DNA of 64,000 bases from SCQP01 sp050747745 (GCA_050747745.1 JBOGKM010000086.1:1-64000); one strand, 5' to 3'; shown: positions 1 to 9,773, numbered from the stretch's first letter. Numbers and translations: made by a program. Notes: generated by a model not told the origin, from the sequence alone.

Positions 1-1
1 G

Positions 2-1717
2 GCCGCGGGCGCTCCCGCCGCGGTTGGCGCGGCCGCCGCTACGGCTCCGGCCGCCGCGAAAGCGGCGACACCACCGGCCCCGGCAGCTACGCTGGCCACG
101 GCCGCTGCGGCCGCCAAGCCGGCCGCCGCGCCGCCGCCGCCGCCGAAGACGATCATCAGCTTCTATCAGTATCTGAAGGACTACTGGCAAGCGAACGTCT
201 ACGCCAAGAACAAGATGCCCGCCAGCTTCGACGATTTCTGGGTGGGCGCGCTGCGCGCGGGCGTGTTTGACCCCGATCCGCAGCGCTTGCAGCCGGGTCC
301 GGCGCGCAATTTCAAGGTGGCGGCGCTGGCGTTCGGCAATCGCGCGGCCGCCCCAGCGGCGCCCGACCTCGGCCCCGACGAACTGGAACTGGCGCTGGCG
401 GTGAACTGCATGATGGGCGACGGCTGGTGGGCCAACAACGCGCACCTGCAGGAAATCCCGGAAATAGTTACCAAGAACTGCTGGGATAACTTCTTCACGA
501 TCTCGCCCAAGACCGCCGAGCGCCTGGGCCTGATGCCCGACGACCAGCGCCGCTACGTCATCGCCGAAGTGGATGTGGACGGCCATAAACTGCAGGCGCC
601 GGTGTTCGTGCAGGTGGGCGTGCATCCCAAGGTGACCACCATCGCGGTGGGCTACGGCCGCGCCTCGTGCGGGGAAATCGGCACCGACATCGGTTCCAAC
701 GCCTACGTGATTCCCCGCATCGCCCCCAACAACGCCGGGCTCATTTATTCGGGGGCCAAGGTCCGGTTCACGAAACTCACCGCGCCGAGCTATCTGATCG
801 CGAGCCCGCAGGACAACAATTACGTCAACTTTGGCTCCGATCAGGTAACTCCCGAAGGAGAGGACCGCGGCCCCACTATCATCCGCGAGGCCACCCTGGT
901 GCAGTTGCAGACCAACTCGCGCGCGGGCAATCCGGCGCAGTCAAAGATCCTGAGCCTGTGGGACAACGGCGGGCAGAGCGAACACCCCTTCCCTAATTAC
1001 CACTGGGGTATGACCATTGACATGAACGCTTGCATCGGCTGCAGCGCCTGCATCGCCGCCTGTTACAACGAAAACAACGTGCCCGTGGTGGGCAAGGACC
1101 AGGTGTGGCGCGGGCGCGACATGGCGTGGCTGCGCATTGACCGCTACTTCAGCGGCGAGGAAACCAATCCGGACGTTACCTGCCAGCCGCTGGTCTGCCA
1201 GCAATGCGCCAACGCCGGCTGCGAGAGCGTCTGCCCGGTGATCGCCACCATCACCGACGCCGAAGGCATCAATGTCCAGGTCTACAACCGCTGCGTCGGC
1301 ACCCGTTTCTGCTCCAACAATTGCATTTATAAGGTGCGCAAGTTCAATTTCTTCGCTTACGGCAAAGTGCGCGCCTCGCCGCTGGAACTGGCGCTCAACC
1401 CCATGGTGACGGTACGCAGCAAGGGCGTGATGGAGAAGTGCAATTTCTGCTTGCAGCGCATCCATGCCGGCCATTACTGGGCGAAGGAGCGCGGCCTGCC
1501 GATTCCGGATGGCAAGATCCAGACTGCCTGCCAGCAGACCTGCCCCAGCCAGGCCATTCACTTTGGCAATATGGTTGATTCCACCTCCGTCATGATGAAG
1601 GCACGTAGCGGCCGCGCCTACAAAGTGCTGGAGAACATGAATTACGAACCCTCCGTCTGCTACCTGACCAAGATCCGCAATCTCGGCACCGAAGCCGACA
1701 AGGACAGCCAGGCATGA
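2..1717 (+). CDS. actB: Alternative complex III iron-sulfur subunit ActB (C-terminal part)
   Basis: The frame is open to the window edge, so the N-terminal part, including most of the molybdopterin-oxidoreductase-like region, is missing. After an Ala/Pro-rich linker (nt 2-150) comes the end of the molybdopterin-like fold (DFWVG region) and then a ferredoxin-type domain with four cysteine groups: CIGCSACIAAC (from nt 1031), CQQCANAGCESVC, CVGTRFCSNNC and CNFC/CQQTC. In known ActB proteins these bind three 4Fe-4S clusters and one 3Fe-4S cluster that carry electrons from quinol to the cytochrome subunits. One cysteine usually followed by Pro is followed by Ile here (SNNCIY). The stop overlaps the actC start in ATGA. 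Family assignment is firm because actC-F follow in canonical order. Confidence 0.93.
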   Translation, partial: AAGAPAAVGAAAATAPAAAKAATPPAPAATLATAAAAAKPAAAPPPPPKTIISFYQYLKDYWQANVYAKNKMPASFDDFWVGALRAGVFDPDPQRLQPGPARNFKVAALAFGNRAAAPAAPDLGPDELELALAVNCMMGDGWWANNAHLQEIPEIVTKNCWDNFFTISPKTAERLGLMPDDQRRYVIAEVDVDGHKLQAPVFVQVGVHPKVTTIAVGYGRASCGEIGTDIGSNAYVIPRIAPNNAGLIYSGAKVRFTKLTAPSYLIASPQDNNYVNFGSDQVTPEGEDRGPTIIREATLVQLQTNSRAGNPAQSKILSLWDNGGQSEHPFPNYHWGMTIDMNACIGCSACIAACYNENNVPVVGKDQVWRGRDMAWLRIDRYFSGEETNPDVTCQPLVCQQCANAGCESVCPVIATITDAEGINVQVYNRCVGTRFCSNNCIYKVRKFNFFAYGKVRASPLELALNPMVTVRSKGVMEKCNFCLQRIHAGHYWAKERGLPIPDGKIQTACQQTCPSQAIHFGNMVDSTSVMMKARSGRAYKVLENMNYEPSVCYLTKIRNLGTEADKDSQA

Positions 1718-3153
1718 GCGACACGGTCGAGCTTGTACCCCATGTGGATAACCCGACCGCGTGGGTGGACGGAGTCCCGCTGTACCGCCCCGACCTGACC
1801 ATCACCCAGGTCAATAAGGACATCACCGCGGCCATCTTCCGCCGGCCCAACAAGTTCTGGTTCGCGGGCATGACCGTTGCGCACTTGTGCCTGTTCCTAG
1901 GCATTTACGTGGTCTGGGTGCAGTTGCATGTGGGCATGGGCGTGCTCGGCCTGAAGCGTCCGGGCATGTGGGGAACGTACATCGTGGACTTCGTGTTCTG
2001 GGTCGGTATCGCCCACGCCGGGACGCTGATTTCCGCCATTCTTTATCTGTTCCGGCAGCGTTGGCGCACCGCGATCAACCGCTCGGCGGAGGCGATGACG
2101 ATATTCGCGGTGATGTGCGCAGGGCTGTTCCCGCTGCTGCATATCGGGCGCACGCTGATCGCCTACTGGCTGATTCCCTATCCCAACCCGCGGCACCTGT
2201 GGGTGAACTTCCGTTCGCCGCTGATCTGGGACGTGTTCGCGGTCTCCACCTACACCATCATCTCGATCCTGTTCTGGTACCAGGGCATGATCCCGGATCT
2301 GGCGACGGTGCGCGACATGCACCCGAGCAAGTTCGCGCGCAAGATGTACGGCATTTTCTCGCAGCGCTGGAAAGGGACGGCGCGCGACTGGCATCATTAC
2401 GAATCCGCCTACGGCATGTTCGCGGCCATCGCCACGCCGCTGGTGCTATCGGTCCACAGCGTGGTGTCGAGCGACTTTGCCGTGAGCTCGGTTCCGGGCT
2501 GGCACGACACCATCTTCCCTCCCTACTTCGTTGCCGGGGCCATCTTCAGCGGCTTCGCCATGGTGATCACGGTGCTGACCGTGGTGCGCAAAGCCTTCAG
2601 TCTCGAGGACTACATCACCATGGATCACATGGAGCTGATGGCCAAAATCATCGTGGCCACCTCCATGATTGTCAGCTACGGCTACATCGTGGAAGTCTTC
2701 ATGGCCTGGTATGGGCAGGTGCCGGAGGAGATGCACACCTACATCTGGATCCGATTCTTCGGCCCCTATGCCTGGGCGGGTTGGACCATCGTGTTCTGCA
2801 ACTGTCTCGCCCCCTTGATCTTCTGGTTCCGCTTCGCCCGAAGAAACCTGGTGATTCTGTTCGGGGTGAGCATCATCATCAATATCGGCATGTGGTTCGA
2901 GCGCTACGTGATCATCATCACTTCGCTGGCGCAGGACTTCCTGCCCACCAACTGGCGCTACTTCGCCCCCACCTGGCTGGACATCGGCACCTTCGTCGGT
3001 TCGCTGGGGCTGTTCTTCATCAACTTCATGATGTTCGCGCGTTTCGTGCCGGTGATTTCAATTGCAGAAATCAAGGGCGTGCTCAAAAACCAGGTGGGCG
3101 AGCCACGTCCGCAGCCGCTCGAAGGAGGGTCCAATGCCCCAGTCCGGGCGTGA
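1714..3153 (+). CDS. actC: Alternative complex III membrane subunit ActC (NrfD/PsrC-like)
   Basis: A 479-residue polytopic protein of the NrfD family with about ten predicted membrane helices. Segments such as FVFWVGIAHAGTLISA and PPYFVAGAIFSGFAMV are typical of ActC and line the quinol-binding region in known complexes. A soluble N-terminal stretch of about 45 residues precedes the first helix. It carries no cofactor motif; its role is to oxidise menaquinol and anchor ActB. The start ATG overlaps the actB stop, which indicates translational coupling. The C-terminal tail overlaps the start of actD by 20 bp. Confidence 0.95.
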   Translation: MSDTVELVPHVDNPTAWVDGVPLYRPDLTITQVNKDITAAIFRRPNKFWFAGMTVAHLCLFLGIYVVWVQLHVGMGVLGLKRPGMWGTYIVDFVFWVGIAHAGTLISAILYLFRQRWRTAINRSAEAMTIFAVMCAGLFPLLHIGRTLIAYWLIPYPNPRHLWVNFRSPLIWDVFAVSTYTIISILFWYQGMIPDLATVRDMHPSKFARKMYGIFSQRWKGTARDWHHYESAYGMFAAIATPLVLSVHSVVSSDFAVSSVPGWHDTIFPPYFVAGAIFSGFAMVITVLTVVRKAFSLEDYITMDHMELMAKIIVATSMIVSYGYIVEVFMAWYGQVPEEMHTYIWIRFFGPYAWAGWTIVFCNCLAPLIFWFRFARRNLVILFGVSIIINIGMWFERYVIIITSLAQDFLPTNWRYFAPTWLDIGTFVGSLGLFFINFMMFARFVPVISIAEIKGVLKNQVGEPRPQPLEGGSNAPVRA

Positions 3154-3667
3154 GCAATACCGTCCTCCGGCAGTACTGGCGCTGTTCGCCGATCCCCACC
3201 GCATGGTGGAGGCGGTCAAGGAGTTCCGGGCCAAGGGTTACCGGGGTCTCGACACCTATACGCCGTATCCGGTGCATGGGCTGTCCGAGGCCATGGGGCT
3301 GAAGGAAAGCTGGATGCCGCGCGTGACCAAGGCTGCCTTTTTCACCGGCGTCTGCCTGGCTTTCACGTTTGAAGCCTGGACAATGGCGTGGGCCTGGCCG
3401 CTCAACATCGCGGGCAAGCCGTTCGTGTCAGTGCCGGCCTACATGCCGGTGACCTTTGAAGGCGGCATTCTCATTGCCGGCATTTCAACCTTCATCGCGG
3501 TGCTCATCGCCGGGCGCCTGGTCCCGGCGCCCAACTTCACCAGCCTGGACGCCAGCCTGACCAACGACCGCTTCGGGCTGTATGTGCCGGTGCGGCCCTA
3601 CGAGGCGGCGAACGTGCAGGAGCAATTGCGCGAGCTGGGGGCGGAGGAGGTTCGCAACCTTGCGTAA
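3134..3667 (+). CDS. actD: Alternative complex III subunit ActD (DUF3341)
   Basis: A 177-residue protein. The N-terminal soluble domain (LALFADPHRMVEAVKEFRAKGY) is typical of DUF3341, and two membrane helices follow (about residues 55-80 and 95-120). The start at 3134 is chosen because GAAGGAGG lies just upstream at 3121-3128; a longer in-frame reading from 3062 would overlap actC much more. ActD is a small structural subunit of the quinol-oxidising complex. Its 3' end carries the GGAGGAGG site used by actE. Confidence 0.9.
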   Translation: MPQSGREQYRPPAVLALFADPHRMVEAVKEFRAKGYRGLDTYTPYPVHGLSEAMGLKESWMPRVTKAAFFTGVCLAFTFEAWTMAWAWPLNIAGKPFVSVPAYMPVTFEGGILIAGISTFIAVLIAGRLVPAPNFTSLDASLTNDRFGLYVPVRPYEAANVQEQLRELGAEEVRNLA

Positions 3668-4361
3668 AAGCCATCAGCCTTGGCTGGCCGGGGTGGCGAT
3701 CGCGGTCCTGGCCGCGGGCGCGAGCGGGTGTGCGTTTCACCCCTCCGGGACCAAATCCACGACGCAGCTGGAGTATCAGCCGAACATGTACGTGCAGCCC
3801 TATCTGCAGGCGTTCGACACGGACCATGTCAACCCGAAAATGCAGGTGATGCGCGTGCCTCCGGCGGGCACGGTGCCGGTGAACTGGGTGCCCTTCCCGC
3901 AGAATTCCGATGTCACCGGCGAGGATCATTTGGTGAATCCGATTCCGATCACACCGCAGACGCTGGCCAAGGGGCGCCAGATCTGGGACACCTACTGCAT
4001 CGTTTGCCACGGGGCGGAAGCCACCGGGCTGGGTTACATCATTCCTTATATGACGCAGCCGCCGCCGCTGATCGCGGGCGCGCCGCTGGCGTTCACGGAT
4101 GGGCGCATTTTCACCATCGTCAGCGAAGGCTTGGGCAACATGCCCTCCTACCGCACCGAGCTGGATCCGGCCGAACGATGGACCGTCATTCATTACCTGC
4201 GGGTGCTGCAGCGCGCTGCCAATCCCACGCCCGCCGACCTGCAACGGGCGGAAAAAGAAGGGATGGATTTTTCCCAAGACCTGCCCCCCGCCCAAGGCGT
4301 GAAGGGCATGATCCCCGGTTCCGCCGCGATTCCGCATAATCCAAAATCGCCACAGCCATGA
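3660..4361 (+). CDS. actE: Alternative complex III monoheme cytochrome c lipoprotein ActE
   Basis: A 233-residue protein read from TTG at 3660, 9 bp after a GGAGGAGG ribosome binding site and overlapping the end of actD. This start gives a clean lipoprotein signal peptide (LAGVAIAVLAAGASGC), whereas upstream starts add an Arg-rich stretch before it. One heme c motif, CIVCH, sits mid-protein (near nt 3994) and a Met-containing loop (LGNMPSYRTEL) can supply the axial ligand. It is the electron outlet of the complex towards cytochrome c or the oxidase. The stop overlaps the actF start. Confidence 0.92.
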   Translation: MRKSHQPWLAGVAIAVLAAGASGCAFHPSGTKSTTQLEYQPNMYVQPYLQAFDTDHVNPKMQVMRVPPAGTVPVNWVPFPQNSDVTGEDHLVNPIPITPQTLAKGRQIWDTYCIVCHGAEATGLGYIIPYMTQPPPLIAGAPLAFTDGRIFTIVSEGLGNMPSYRTELDPAERWTVIHYLRVLQRAANPTPADLQRAEKEGMDFSQDLPPAQGVKGMIPGSAAIPHNPKSPQP

Positions 4362-5575
4362 ACGTACAAGAGGAAAGTGTCGCTATTCCCAGCCCCGGCC
4401 CCGCGGTCTTTCCGCCGCGCATGCGGAATATTCTGCTGGCCTTCACCGCGATCGGGGTGATCGTGTTCCTGGTGGCGCTGGCGGTGGACCCGCAGCGCGC
4501 CTGGTACAGCTACCTGGTGAACTATCTGTTCTTCATGGTGCTGGGCTTGGGCGGCGCCTTTCTGGTGGCACTGGAGTACGTCACCAGCGCCACCTGGACG
4601 GTGGTGTTCCGCCGCGTTCCGGAAGCGGTTTCCAGTTTCCTGCCCGCGGCCTTCATCCTCGGGCTGATCCTGCTGCTGGGCGTGCCCCACATTTACGTCT
4701 GGGCCAAGGCCGGCTGGGTCTGGTCCGCTCCGAGCAAGCAATTCTGGTTCTCGACCGGGTTCCGCAGCATCCGCACCGTGATCGCGCTGGGCGGCTGGGT
4801 GCTGTTCGGGTGGTGGTTTGTCCATAACTCAACCAAGCAGGACACCAACCCCGGCGCGCTGCTGCCGCGCAAGACGTTCGGCAAAGCGCCCACCATTCGC
4901 GGGCGCGTCGCCGCCGGCTTCATCGTCTTTTTCGCCTACAGCTTCACCTGGTGGTTCGTGGACTGGATCATGTCGCTGGAGCCGCACTGGTACACCAACA
5001 TGTGGGGGCCGTACGGGTTTGCAGGCTTGTTCGAGGCCAGCCTGGCGCTGACGCTGCTGCTGACGGTAGTCTTCCGCCGGCATCACATGTTCGACGGCGC
5101 CGTGAAGGACAAGCACTACATTGATTTGGCGCGCATGGTGCATGCGTTTTGTATCTTCATGGTCTATATTGGTTTCGCGCAGTACCTGCTCATCTGGTAC
5201 GCCAACTTTCAGGACGAGACCGTCTACTTCTGGCAGCGTGAGCATGGCGGCTGGGGCTGGGTGTTCGTGTTCCTGCTGTTCGCCAAATGGGTGCTCCCCT
5301 TCTGCGTGCTGATGAACCAGAAAATCCGCACCAGTGAAACCTGCCTGATCATCATGTCCAGCCTGATCCTGATTGCGGAATGGTTTGACTGCTATTGGAT
5401 GGTGATGCCGCCGATTCACGCGCACTTCTACGTGCCCAACTGGGTCGAGATCGGGATCTTCCTTGGGTTCCTCGGCATTTTCGGGCTGTTGGCCACGCGC
5501 TACCTGAGCAAACATCCGACCGTTCCCGTGGGGGATCCCAAGTTTCTCCATTCGGTGGCCGGGAGGTATCTGTGA
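4358..5575 (+). CDS. actF: Alternative complex III membrane subunit ActF
   Basis: A 405-residue protein with about ten hydrophobic helices, paralogous in fold to ActC but without cofactor motifs. Characteristic ActF segments are seen (WWFVDWIMSLEPHWYTNMWG and the MVMPPIHAHFYVP region). It starts at an ATGA overlap with actE and ends in an overlap with the next cytochrome gene. Together with ActC it forms the membrane body of the complex. Confidence 0.93.
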   Translation: MNVQEESVAIPSPGPAVFPPRMRNILLAFTAIGVIVFLVALAVDPQRAWYSYLVNYLFFMVLGLGGAFLVALEYVTSATWTVVFRRVPEAVSSFLPAAFILGLILLLGVPHIYVWAKAGWVWSAPSKQFWFSTGFRSIRTVIALGGWVLFGWWFVHNSTKQDTNPGALLPRKTFGKAPTIRGRVAAGFIVFFAYSFTWWFVDWIMSLEPHWYTNMWGPYGFAGLFEASLALTLLLTVVFRRHHMFDGAVKDKHYIDLARMVHAFCIFMVYIGFAQYLLIWYANFQDETVYFWQREHGGWGWVFVFLLFAKWVLPFCVLMNQKIRTSETCLIIMSSLILIAEWFDCYWMVMPPIHAHFYVPNWVEIGIFLGFLGIFGLLATRYLSKHPTVPVGDPKFLHSVAGRYL

Positions 5576-6591
5576 GCGACAATCCCACCCCCAACCAGCC
5601 ATCGCTCAAGTCGCTGATCGGCTTCTTCGTGGTAGTGCTGGTGGCCATCTATTTCATCTGGTCGGCCTTCGCCGGCGAGTTCCGCAACTCCAGCTTCCAG
5701 GCGCGTTTTGATTTCAACAAGCCGGCGCCGCCGGGGGCAGCGCAAGTGGTGGACCTGCGGCCGCTGCTGCAGCCGACGCCCAAACTGCTGGCAGAAGGCA
5801 AGCAGGTCTATGAGGCCAATTGCGTGCCCTGCCACGGCGAAACCGGCTACGGCAACGGTCCGCGCGCGGCGGGACTGAACCCGCCGCCGCGCAACTACCA
5901 TTCCGGAAAGTTCCGCTACGGCACCTCGGTACTGACGCTGTACCACACCGTAACGAACGGCTCGCCGGGCACGGCGATGCCCAGCTTCATCGCGCTGTCG
6001 CCGGAAGAACGCATGTCGGTGGTGCATTACGTCCGCACCGATTTCATACCGCACTGGGCGTACCAGAAAAACAGCGCGGCACAGCTGGCCGCGCTGGCAA
6101 CGCCTGCCGCCAGCGGCCCGGTACGGTTGCCACCGCTCAATCCGGTGCCCAGCGGGCAGCGGATTCCCATCGCGGTAGCGATGCAGATCATCGCGCGGCA
6201 AAAACCGGCGACGCCGTCGCAGCCGCTGGCGGCGCCCAAGAGCAAGCAGCCGGATCCGCCGCCGGCGGAGGCCAATCTGGCGGTAGGGGCGGCGGAGTAT
6301 CGCCTGCACTGCCAGACCTGCCATGGCGTCAGGGGGCTGGGCGGATTTCCGGTCCTGATGAGTGGATCGGATCCCTATGTCGAAGTCAGAACGCAGCCGT
6401 TCTCGCATCCGATCATGATGAGCTCGCCCGAGGACCAGGCCGCGTTCAATCATTACGTGCTCCATGGCCTTCCGGGCCGCATGATGCCGGGCCAGGGAAC
6501 CATGACGGCGGTGCAGTTGAGCTCGCTGTATGCCTACGTGCAGCAGTTGGTGCGGCAGGCGCCGGCCGCACCCGCGGGAGGATCGAAGTGA
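5572..6591 (+). CDS. Membrane-anchored diheme cytochrome c
   Basis: A 339-residue protein read from GTG at 5572, which overlaps the actF stop and follows GGGAGGT at 5561-5567. One N-terminal membrane helix (LIGFFVVVLVAIYFIWSAF) anchors two cytochrome c domains with heme motifs CVPCH and CQTCH, separated by a Pro/Ala-rich linker. Candidate Met axial ligands occur in GTAMPSF and GRMMPGQ. Its position between the Act complex and the oxidase, together with the lack of a heme c domain in CoxB, suggests that it shuttles electrons from ActE to the CuA site. That role is inferred from context. Confidence 0.88.
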   Translation: MSDNPTPNQPSLKSLIGFFVVVLVAIYFIWSAFAGEFRNSSFQARFDFNKPAPPGAAQVVDLRPLLQPTPKLLAEGKQVYEANCVPCHGETGYGNGPRAAGLNPPPRNYHSGKFRYGTSVLTLYHTVTNGSPGTAMPSFIALSPEERMSVVHYVRTDFIPHWAYQKNSAAQLAALATPAASGPVRLPPLNPVPSGQRIPIAVAMQIIARQKPATPSQPLAAPKSKQPDPPPAEANLAVGAAEYRLHCQTCHGVRGLGGFPVLMSGSDPYVEVRTQPFSHPIMMSSPEDQAAFNHYVLHGLPGRMMPGQGTMTAVQLSSLYAYVQQLVRQAPAAPAGGSK

Positions 6592-7385
6592 ACTGGGCTT
6601 TTCTCATGTTTTTCCAGCAGAGCCTGAAATCCATCATGGAATCGAAGGCGCTGAAGGGCATGGCGGCGCCCACGCGCAACGCGTTCACGACGCCGGGCAG
6701 CAACCTGGCGCGGCTGGCGGCGCACGTGAGCTGGTGGTCGTTCTGGATGGTGTTTCCGTTCATCCTCATCGCCTACGTCGGCCTGATCTTTGTCATGATC
6801 CGGTTCCGGGACAAGGGCGATGGCCGCAAACCCGCCGGCTTCAACGAGCACCACTTCCTGGAGTTCTGCTGGACCATCATTCCGCTGATCGTTGTCGTCA
6901 CCGTCGCTTTGCACTCGTACGGTCCGCTGCACTTCATGGAATATGGAGGAAACCAGCCTGCCATCACGATTGACGTGGTCGGGCACCAGTTCTTCTGGGA
7001 ATTCAAATACCCCCAGTACGGCATTGATTTGTCCAATGCGACTTTGGTGCTCCCGGCCAATAAGGTTGTGGATCTCGATCTCACCAGCGTGGATGTGATC
7101 CATGGCTTTTTCGTGCCCGGGCTGGGCATTCAGGAAGACGCGCTGCCCGGCCGCATCACCAATCTCTGGTTTAAGGCGCAGCCCGGTTACTACAAGGGCC
7201 AATGCGATCAACTTTGCGGTACCGGGCATTCGGGCATGCTGATTGAGGTGCAGATCTTGCCCGATGCCGAGTTCCAGCAATGGCTGGCCACGCACCGCAG
7301 CATACCCAAGCCGCCTGCGGCCAGCGCCAAAGCCAGTACCGCCGCCCTGCACTTGCGGGCTCCGCTCGGAGGGGGAGCACAATGA
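6588..7385 (+). CDS. coxB: Cytochrome c oxidase subunit II
   Basis: A 265-residue protein. GTG at 6588 is chosen because GGGAGGA sits 5 bp upstream and the codon overlaps the previous stop; ATG at 6606 would be too far from that site. Two membrane helices (about residues 45-70 and 88-108) are followed by a cupredoxin domain. The CuA ligands are visible as CDQLCGTGHSGM plus an upstream His in DVIHGF. There is no fused cytochrome c domain, so this is aa3- rather than caa3-type; the separate diheme cytochrome just upstream may substitute. Confidence 0.96.
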   Translation: MNWAFLMFFQQSLKSIMESKALKGMAAPTRNAFTTPGSNLARLAAHVSWWSFWMVFPFILIAYVGLIFVMIRFRDKGDGRKPAGFNEHHFLEFCWTIIPLIVVVTVALHSYGPLHFMEYGGNQPAITIDVVGHQFFWEFKYPQYGIDLSNATLVLPANKVVDLDLTSVDVIHGFFVPGLGIQEDALPGRITNLWFKAQPGYYKGQCDQLCGTGHSGMLIEVQILPDAEFQQWLATHRSIPKPPAASAKASTAALHLRAPLGGGAQ

Positions 7386-8980
7386 GCACTGAAGTCGTCA
7401 CCCTGGGCGAGGCCCATCTACCCCGCCAATATCACGGCGTTCTCGCCTGGATCACCACCACCGATCACAAAAAGATCGGCATCATGTATCTTGCCTTCGC
7501 GCTGATCAATGCCTGGATCGGCGGCACCCTGGCGGGCATGGTGCGCTTGAACCTATTCAATCCTGACTGGCACCTCTTCAGCCCGCATCTTTATAACGAG
7601 CTGATGACCATGCACGCCACCATCATGATCTTTCTGACCCTGATGGTGACTCTGGCGGGCTTCGGCAACTATCTCGTTCCGTTGATGATCGGCACGCGCG
7701 ACATGGCCTTTCCGCGCCTGAACGCGTTCTCCTTCTGGATGATGCTGCCCGCCGCATTCATGCTCTATGGCAGTTTCTTCGTGGTGGGCGGCTCGGCGGC
7801 GGGGGGCTGGTGGAGCTATCCGCCGCTGAGTACCAAACAGTTTTCCGCCGGCCATGGCCAGGATCTGTGGTGTCTGGCCATCATCATCCTGGGGATCGCG
7901 TCCATCATGGGCGCGATCAACATACTGGTCACCGTGATTGACATGCGGGCGCCCGGCATGAGCTGGGGCAAGGTGCCGCTGTTTGTCTGGAGCTGGGTGG
8001 TCACCGCCTGGATGCTCATCCTGGCGTTGCCGGTGCTGTCGGGCGCGATGATCATGCTGCTCAGCGACCGCTGGCTGAATACGGGATTTTTCCAGCCAGC
8101 CCTGGGCGGTGATCCGCTGCTGTACCAACATCTGTTCTGGTTTTTCGGGCATCCCGAAGTCTACATCATGATCCTGCCGGGCTTCGGCATGATCAGCCAC
8201 GTCATTCCGTGCATGGCGCGCAAGAAGCTGTTCGGCTACAAGGGCATGGTGGGTGCGCTATGGGCGATCGGCATTATCGGTTTCACGGTCTGGGCGCACC
8301 ACATGTTCACCTCCGGTATTTCCGCGGACGCGCGCGTCTACTTCTCCATGGCGAGCTTGCTGATCTCGGTGCCGACCGGCGTCAAGATTTATTCCTGGCT
8401 GGCGTCGTGCTGGGGCGGGGTGATCCGCTTCTCGACCGCCATGAAGTTCGCGCTCGGATTCATCTTCACCTTTGTGCTGGGCGGCCTGAGCGGTCTGATG
8501 ATGGCGGTGGTGCCCTTCGACATCCAGGTGCACGATACCTACTTCGTCGTCGCCCACATTCATTACGTGCTGGTGGGCGGCACGGTGATGACGATCTTTG
8601 CCGGCGTCTATTTCTGGTTCCCTAAAATTGCCGGCAGGATGCTCAGCGAAAAGGCGGGTTCGTGGGTATTCTGGCTGTTTTTTATCGGCATGAACTGGGT
8701 GTTCATGCCCATGCACCTCCTGGGCATTGACGGCGAGTCGCGACGCGTGGCCAGCTACCGGCCCGAGTTCAAGCCTCTGAACCAGTTCATCTCCATGGGC
8801 TTCCCGCTGATGCTGGCCGCCGGCATTATCTTTACCTTGGACATCATCCGTTGCTGCCGCATGCCGCGCAATGCGCCGGATGATCCCTGGGATTCCAATC
8901 CCACCGAAAGGCATCTTGAGTGGGAGACCTCCAGCCCGCCGCCCGAATATAACTATGCTGAACTACCGGAGGTTCGTTAG
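7382..8980 (+). CDS. coxA: Cytochrome c oxidase subunit I (heme-copper oxidase, type A)
   Basis: A 532-residue, 12-helix catalytic subunit. Visible motifs are the low-spin heme His in MHATIMIF, the CuB and cross-linked Tyr motif WFFGHPEVYI, the second CuB pair in WAHHMFTSG, and the heme ligand pair in VAHIHYVLVGG. The Glu and Tyr in GHPEVY place it in subtype A1, which uses a D-channel Glu. ATG at 7382 overlaps the coxB stop; a longer upstream reading is rejected because it would run deep into coxB. It reduces oxygen to water and pumps protons. Confidence 0.97.
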   Translation: MSTEVVTLGEAHLPRQYHGVLAWITTTDHKKIGIMYLAFALINAWIGGTLAGMVRLNLFNPDWHLFSPHLYNELMTMHATIMIFLTLMVTLAGFGNYLVPLMIGTRDMAFPRLNAFSFWMMLPAAFMLYGSFFVVGGSAAGGWWSYPPLSTKQFSAGHGQDLWCLAIIILGIASIMGAINILVTVIDMRAPGMSWGKVPLFVWSWVVTAWMLILALPVLSGAMIMLLSDRWLNTGFFQPALGGDPLLYQHLFWFFGHPEVYIMILPGFGMISHVIPCMARKKLFGYKGMVGALWAIGIIGFTVWAHHMFTSGISADARVYFSMASLLISVPTGVKIYSWLASCWGGVIRFSTAMKFALGFIFTFVLGGLSGLMMAVVPFDIQVHDTYFVVAHIHYVLVGGTVMTIFAGVYFWFPKIAGRMLSEKAGSWVFWLFFIGMNWVFMPMHLLGIDGESRRVASYRPEFKPLNQFISMGFPLMLAAGIIFTLDIIRCCRMPRNAPDDPWDSNPTERHLEWETSSPPPEYNYAELPEVR

Positions 8981-9001
8981 TACCTCCAGAAAGGAATACC
9001 C

Positions 9002-9586
9002 ATGCCGGAACAACCGTTAGCCCCGACCCCTCGCCAGCCTCGCCGAGGTCACCGCAAGTGGATCTGGAGGCTGTCCATTATTGTCGCGTGCATGGTTGGA
9101 TTCGCGTTCCTGCAAGTGCCGCTGTTCCGCGACTTCTGCACCCACTTCGGCATTTACGTGCCCGCCGACGAAAGGCTGGCCGCCTCGACCGGTCCGGTCA
9201 GCCCGCGCACGGTGACGGTCAGCTTCAGCGGGGTGCAGGCCAAGGGCATGGACATTTACTTCCAGCCGCAGCAGACCATGCAGTACGTGCATGTCGGGCA
9301 GCGGGCGGAAGACCACTTTGTTTTTGTCAACAACAGCAATAAAACCGTTTACTTCCGCGCTATTCACGACATTTACCCTTATCAAGCTGCGACTCATCTG
9401 TCCATCATCCAGTGCTTCTGCTTTTCCAACCAGACGATGAAGCCGCACACCAAGAAATCGCTACCGGTGATCTATCAGGTCAATCGCGGTTTGGATCCGC
9501 TGGTGTCCCGCGTCAGCATCATGTACACGCTGGAGCCGCTGACAGCGGGTCAGCCGAGCCCGTTCAAAAATTTCGGCGGAGAATGA
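9002..9586 (+). CDS. ctaG: Cytochrome c oxidase assembly protein, Cox11/CtaG family
   Basis: A 194-residue protein with one N-terminal helix (LSIIVACMVGFAFLQVPLF) followed by an Ig-like periplasmic domain. The copper-binding CFCF motif typical of Cox11 is present (IIQCFCFSNQTMKPH). Cox11 proteins deliver copper to the CuB centre of subunit I. Its place directly after coxA fits. A 21-bp gap after coxA contains an AGAAAGGA ribosome binding site. Confidence 0.93.
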   Translation: MPEQPLAPTPRQPRRGHRKWIWRLSIIVACMVGFAFLQVPLFRDFCTHFGIYVPADERLAASTGPVSPRTVTVSFSGVQAKGMDIYFQPQQTMQYVHVGQRAEDHFVFVNNSNKTVYFRAIHDIYPYQAATHLSIIQCFCFSNQTMKPHTKKSLPVIYQVNRGLDPLVSRVSIMYTLEPLTAGQPSPFKNFGGE

Positions 9587-9590
9587 GCCT

Positions 9591-9773
9591 ATGCCGACCG
9601 TATCCGAATTCAAGACGCTCCCGCGTCCCGTGCGCCACCGCAATGCTTGGCTGGGATGGGGGATCGCGGTGGCGGCCATCGTCATCATGTTGCTCACCTG
9701 GTACCCGGTCCACCGCGGCTGGATTTATCCTGAAAACACGACTTACTCATTTCCCAAATGGATGAAGAAGTAG
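9591..9773 (+). CDS. Small single-helix membrane protein in the oxidase operon
   Basis: A 60-residue protein with a short basic N-terminus, one hydrophobic helix (WGIAVAAIVIMLLTWYPV) and a short charged tail. It lies 4 bp after ctaG and ends directly at the coxC start. I do not recognise a named family. Size and position suggest an accessory oxidase subunit, comparable to small subunit IV proteins, but this is inference. Confidence 0.72.
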   Translation: MPTVSEFKTLPRPVRHRNAWLGWGIAVAAIVIMLLTWYPVHRGWIYPENTTYSFPKWMKK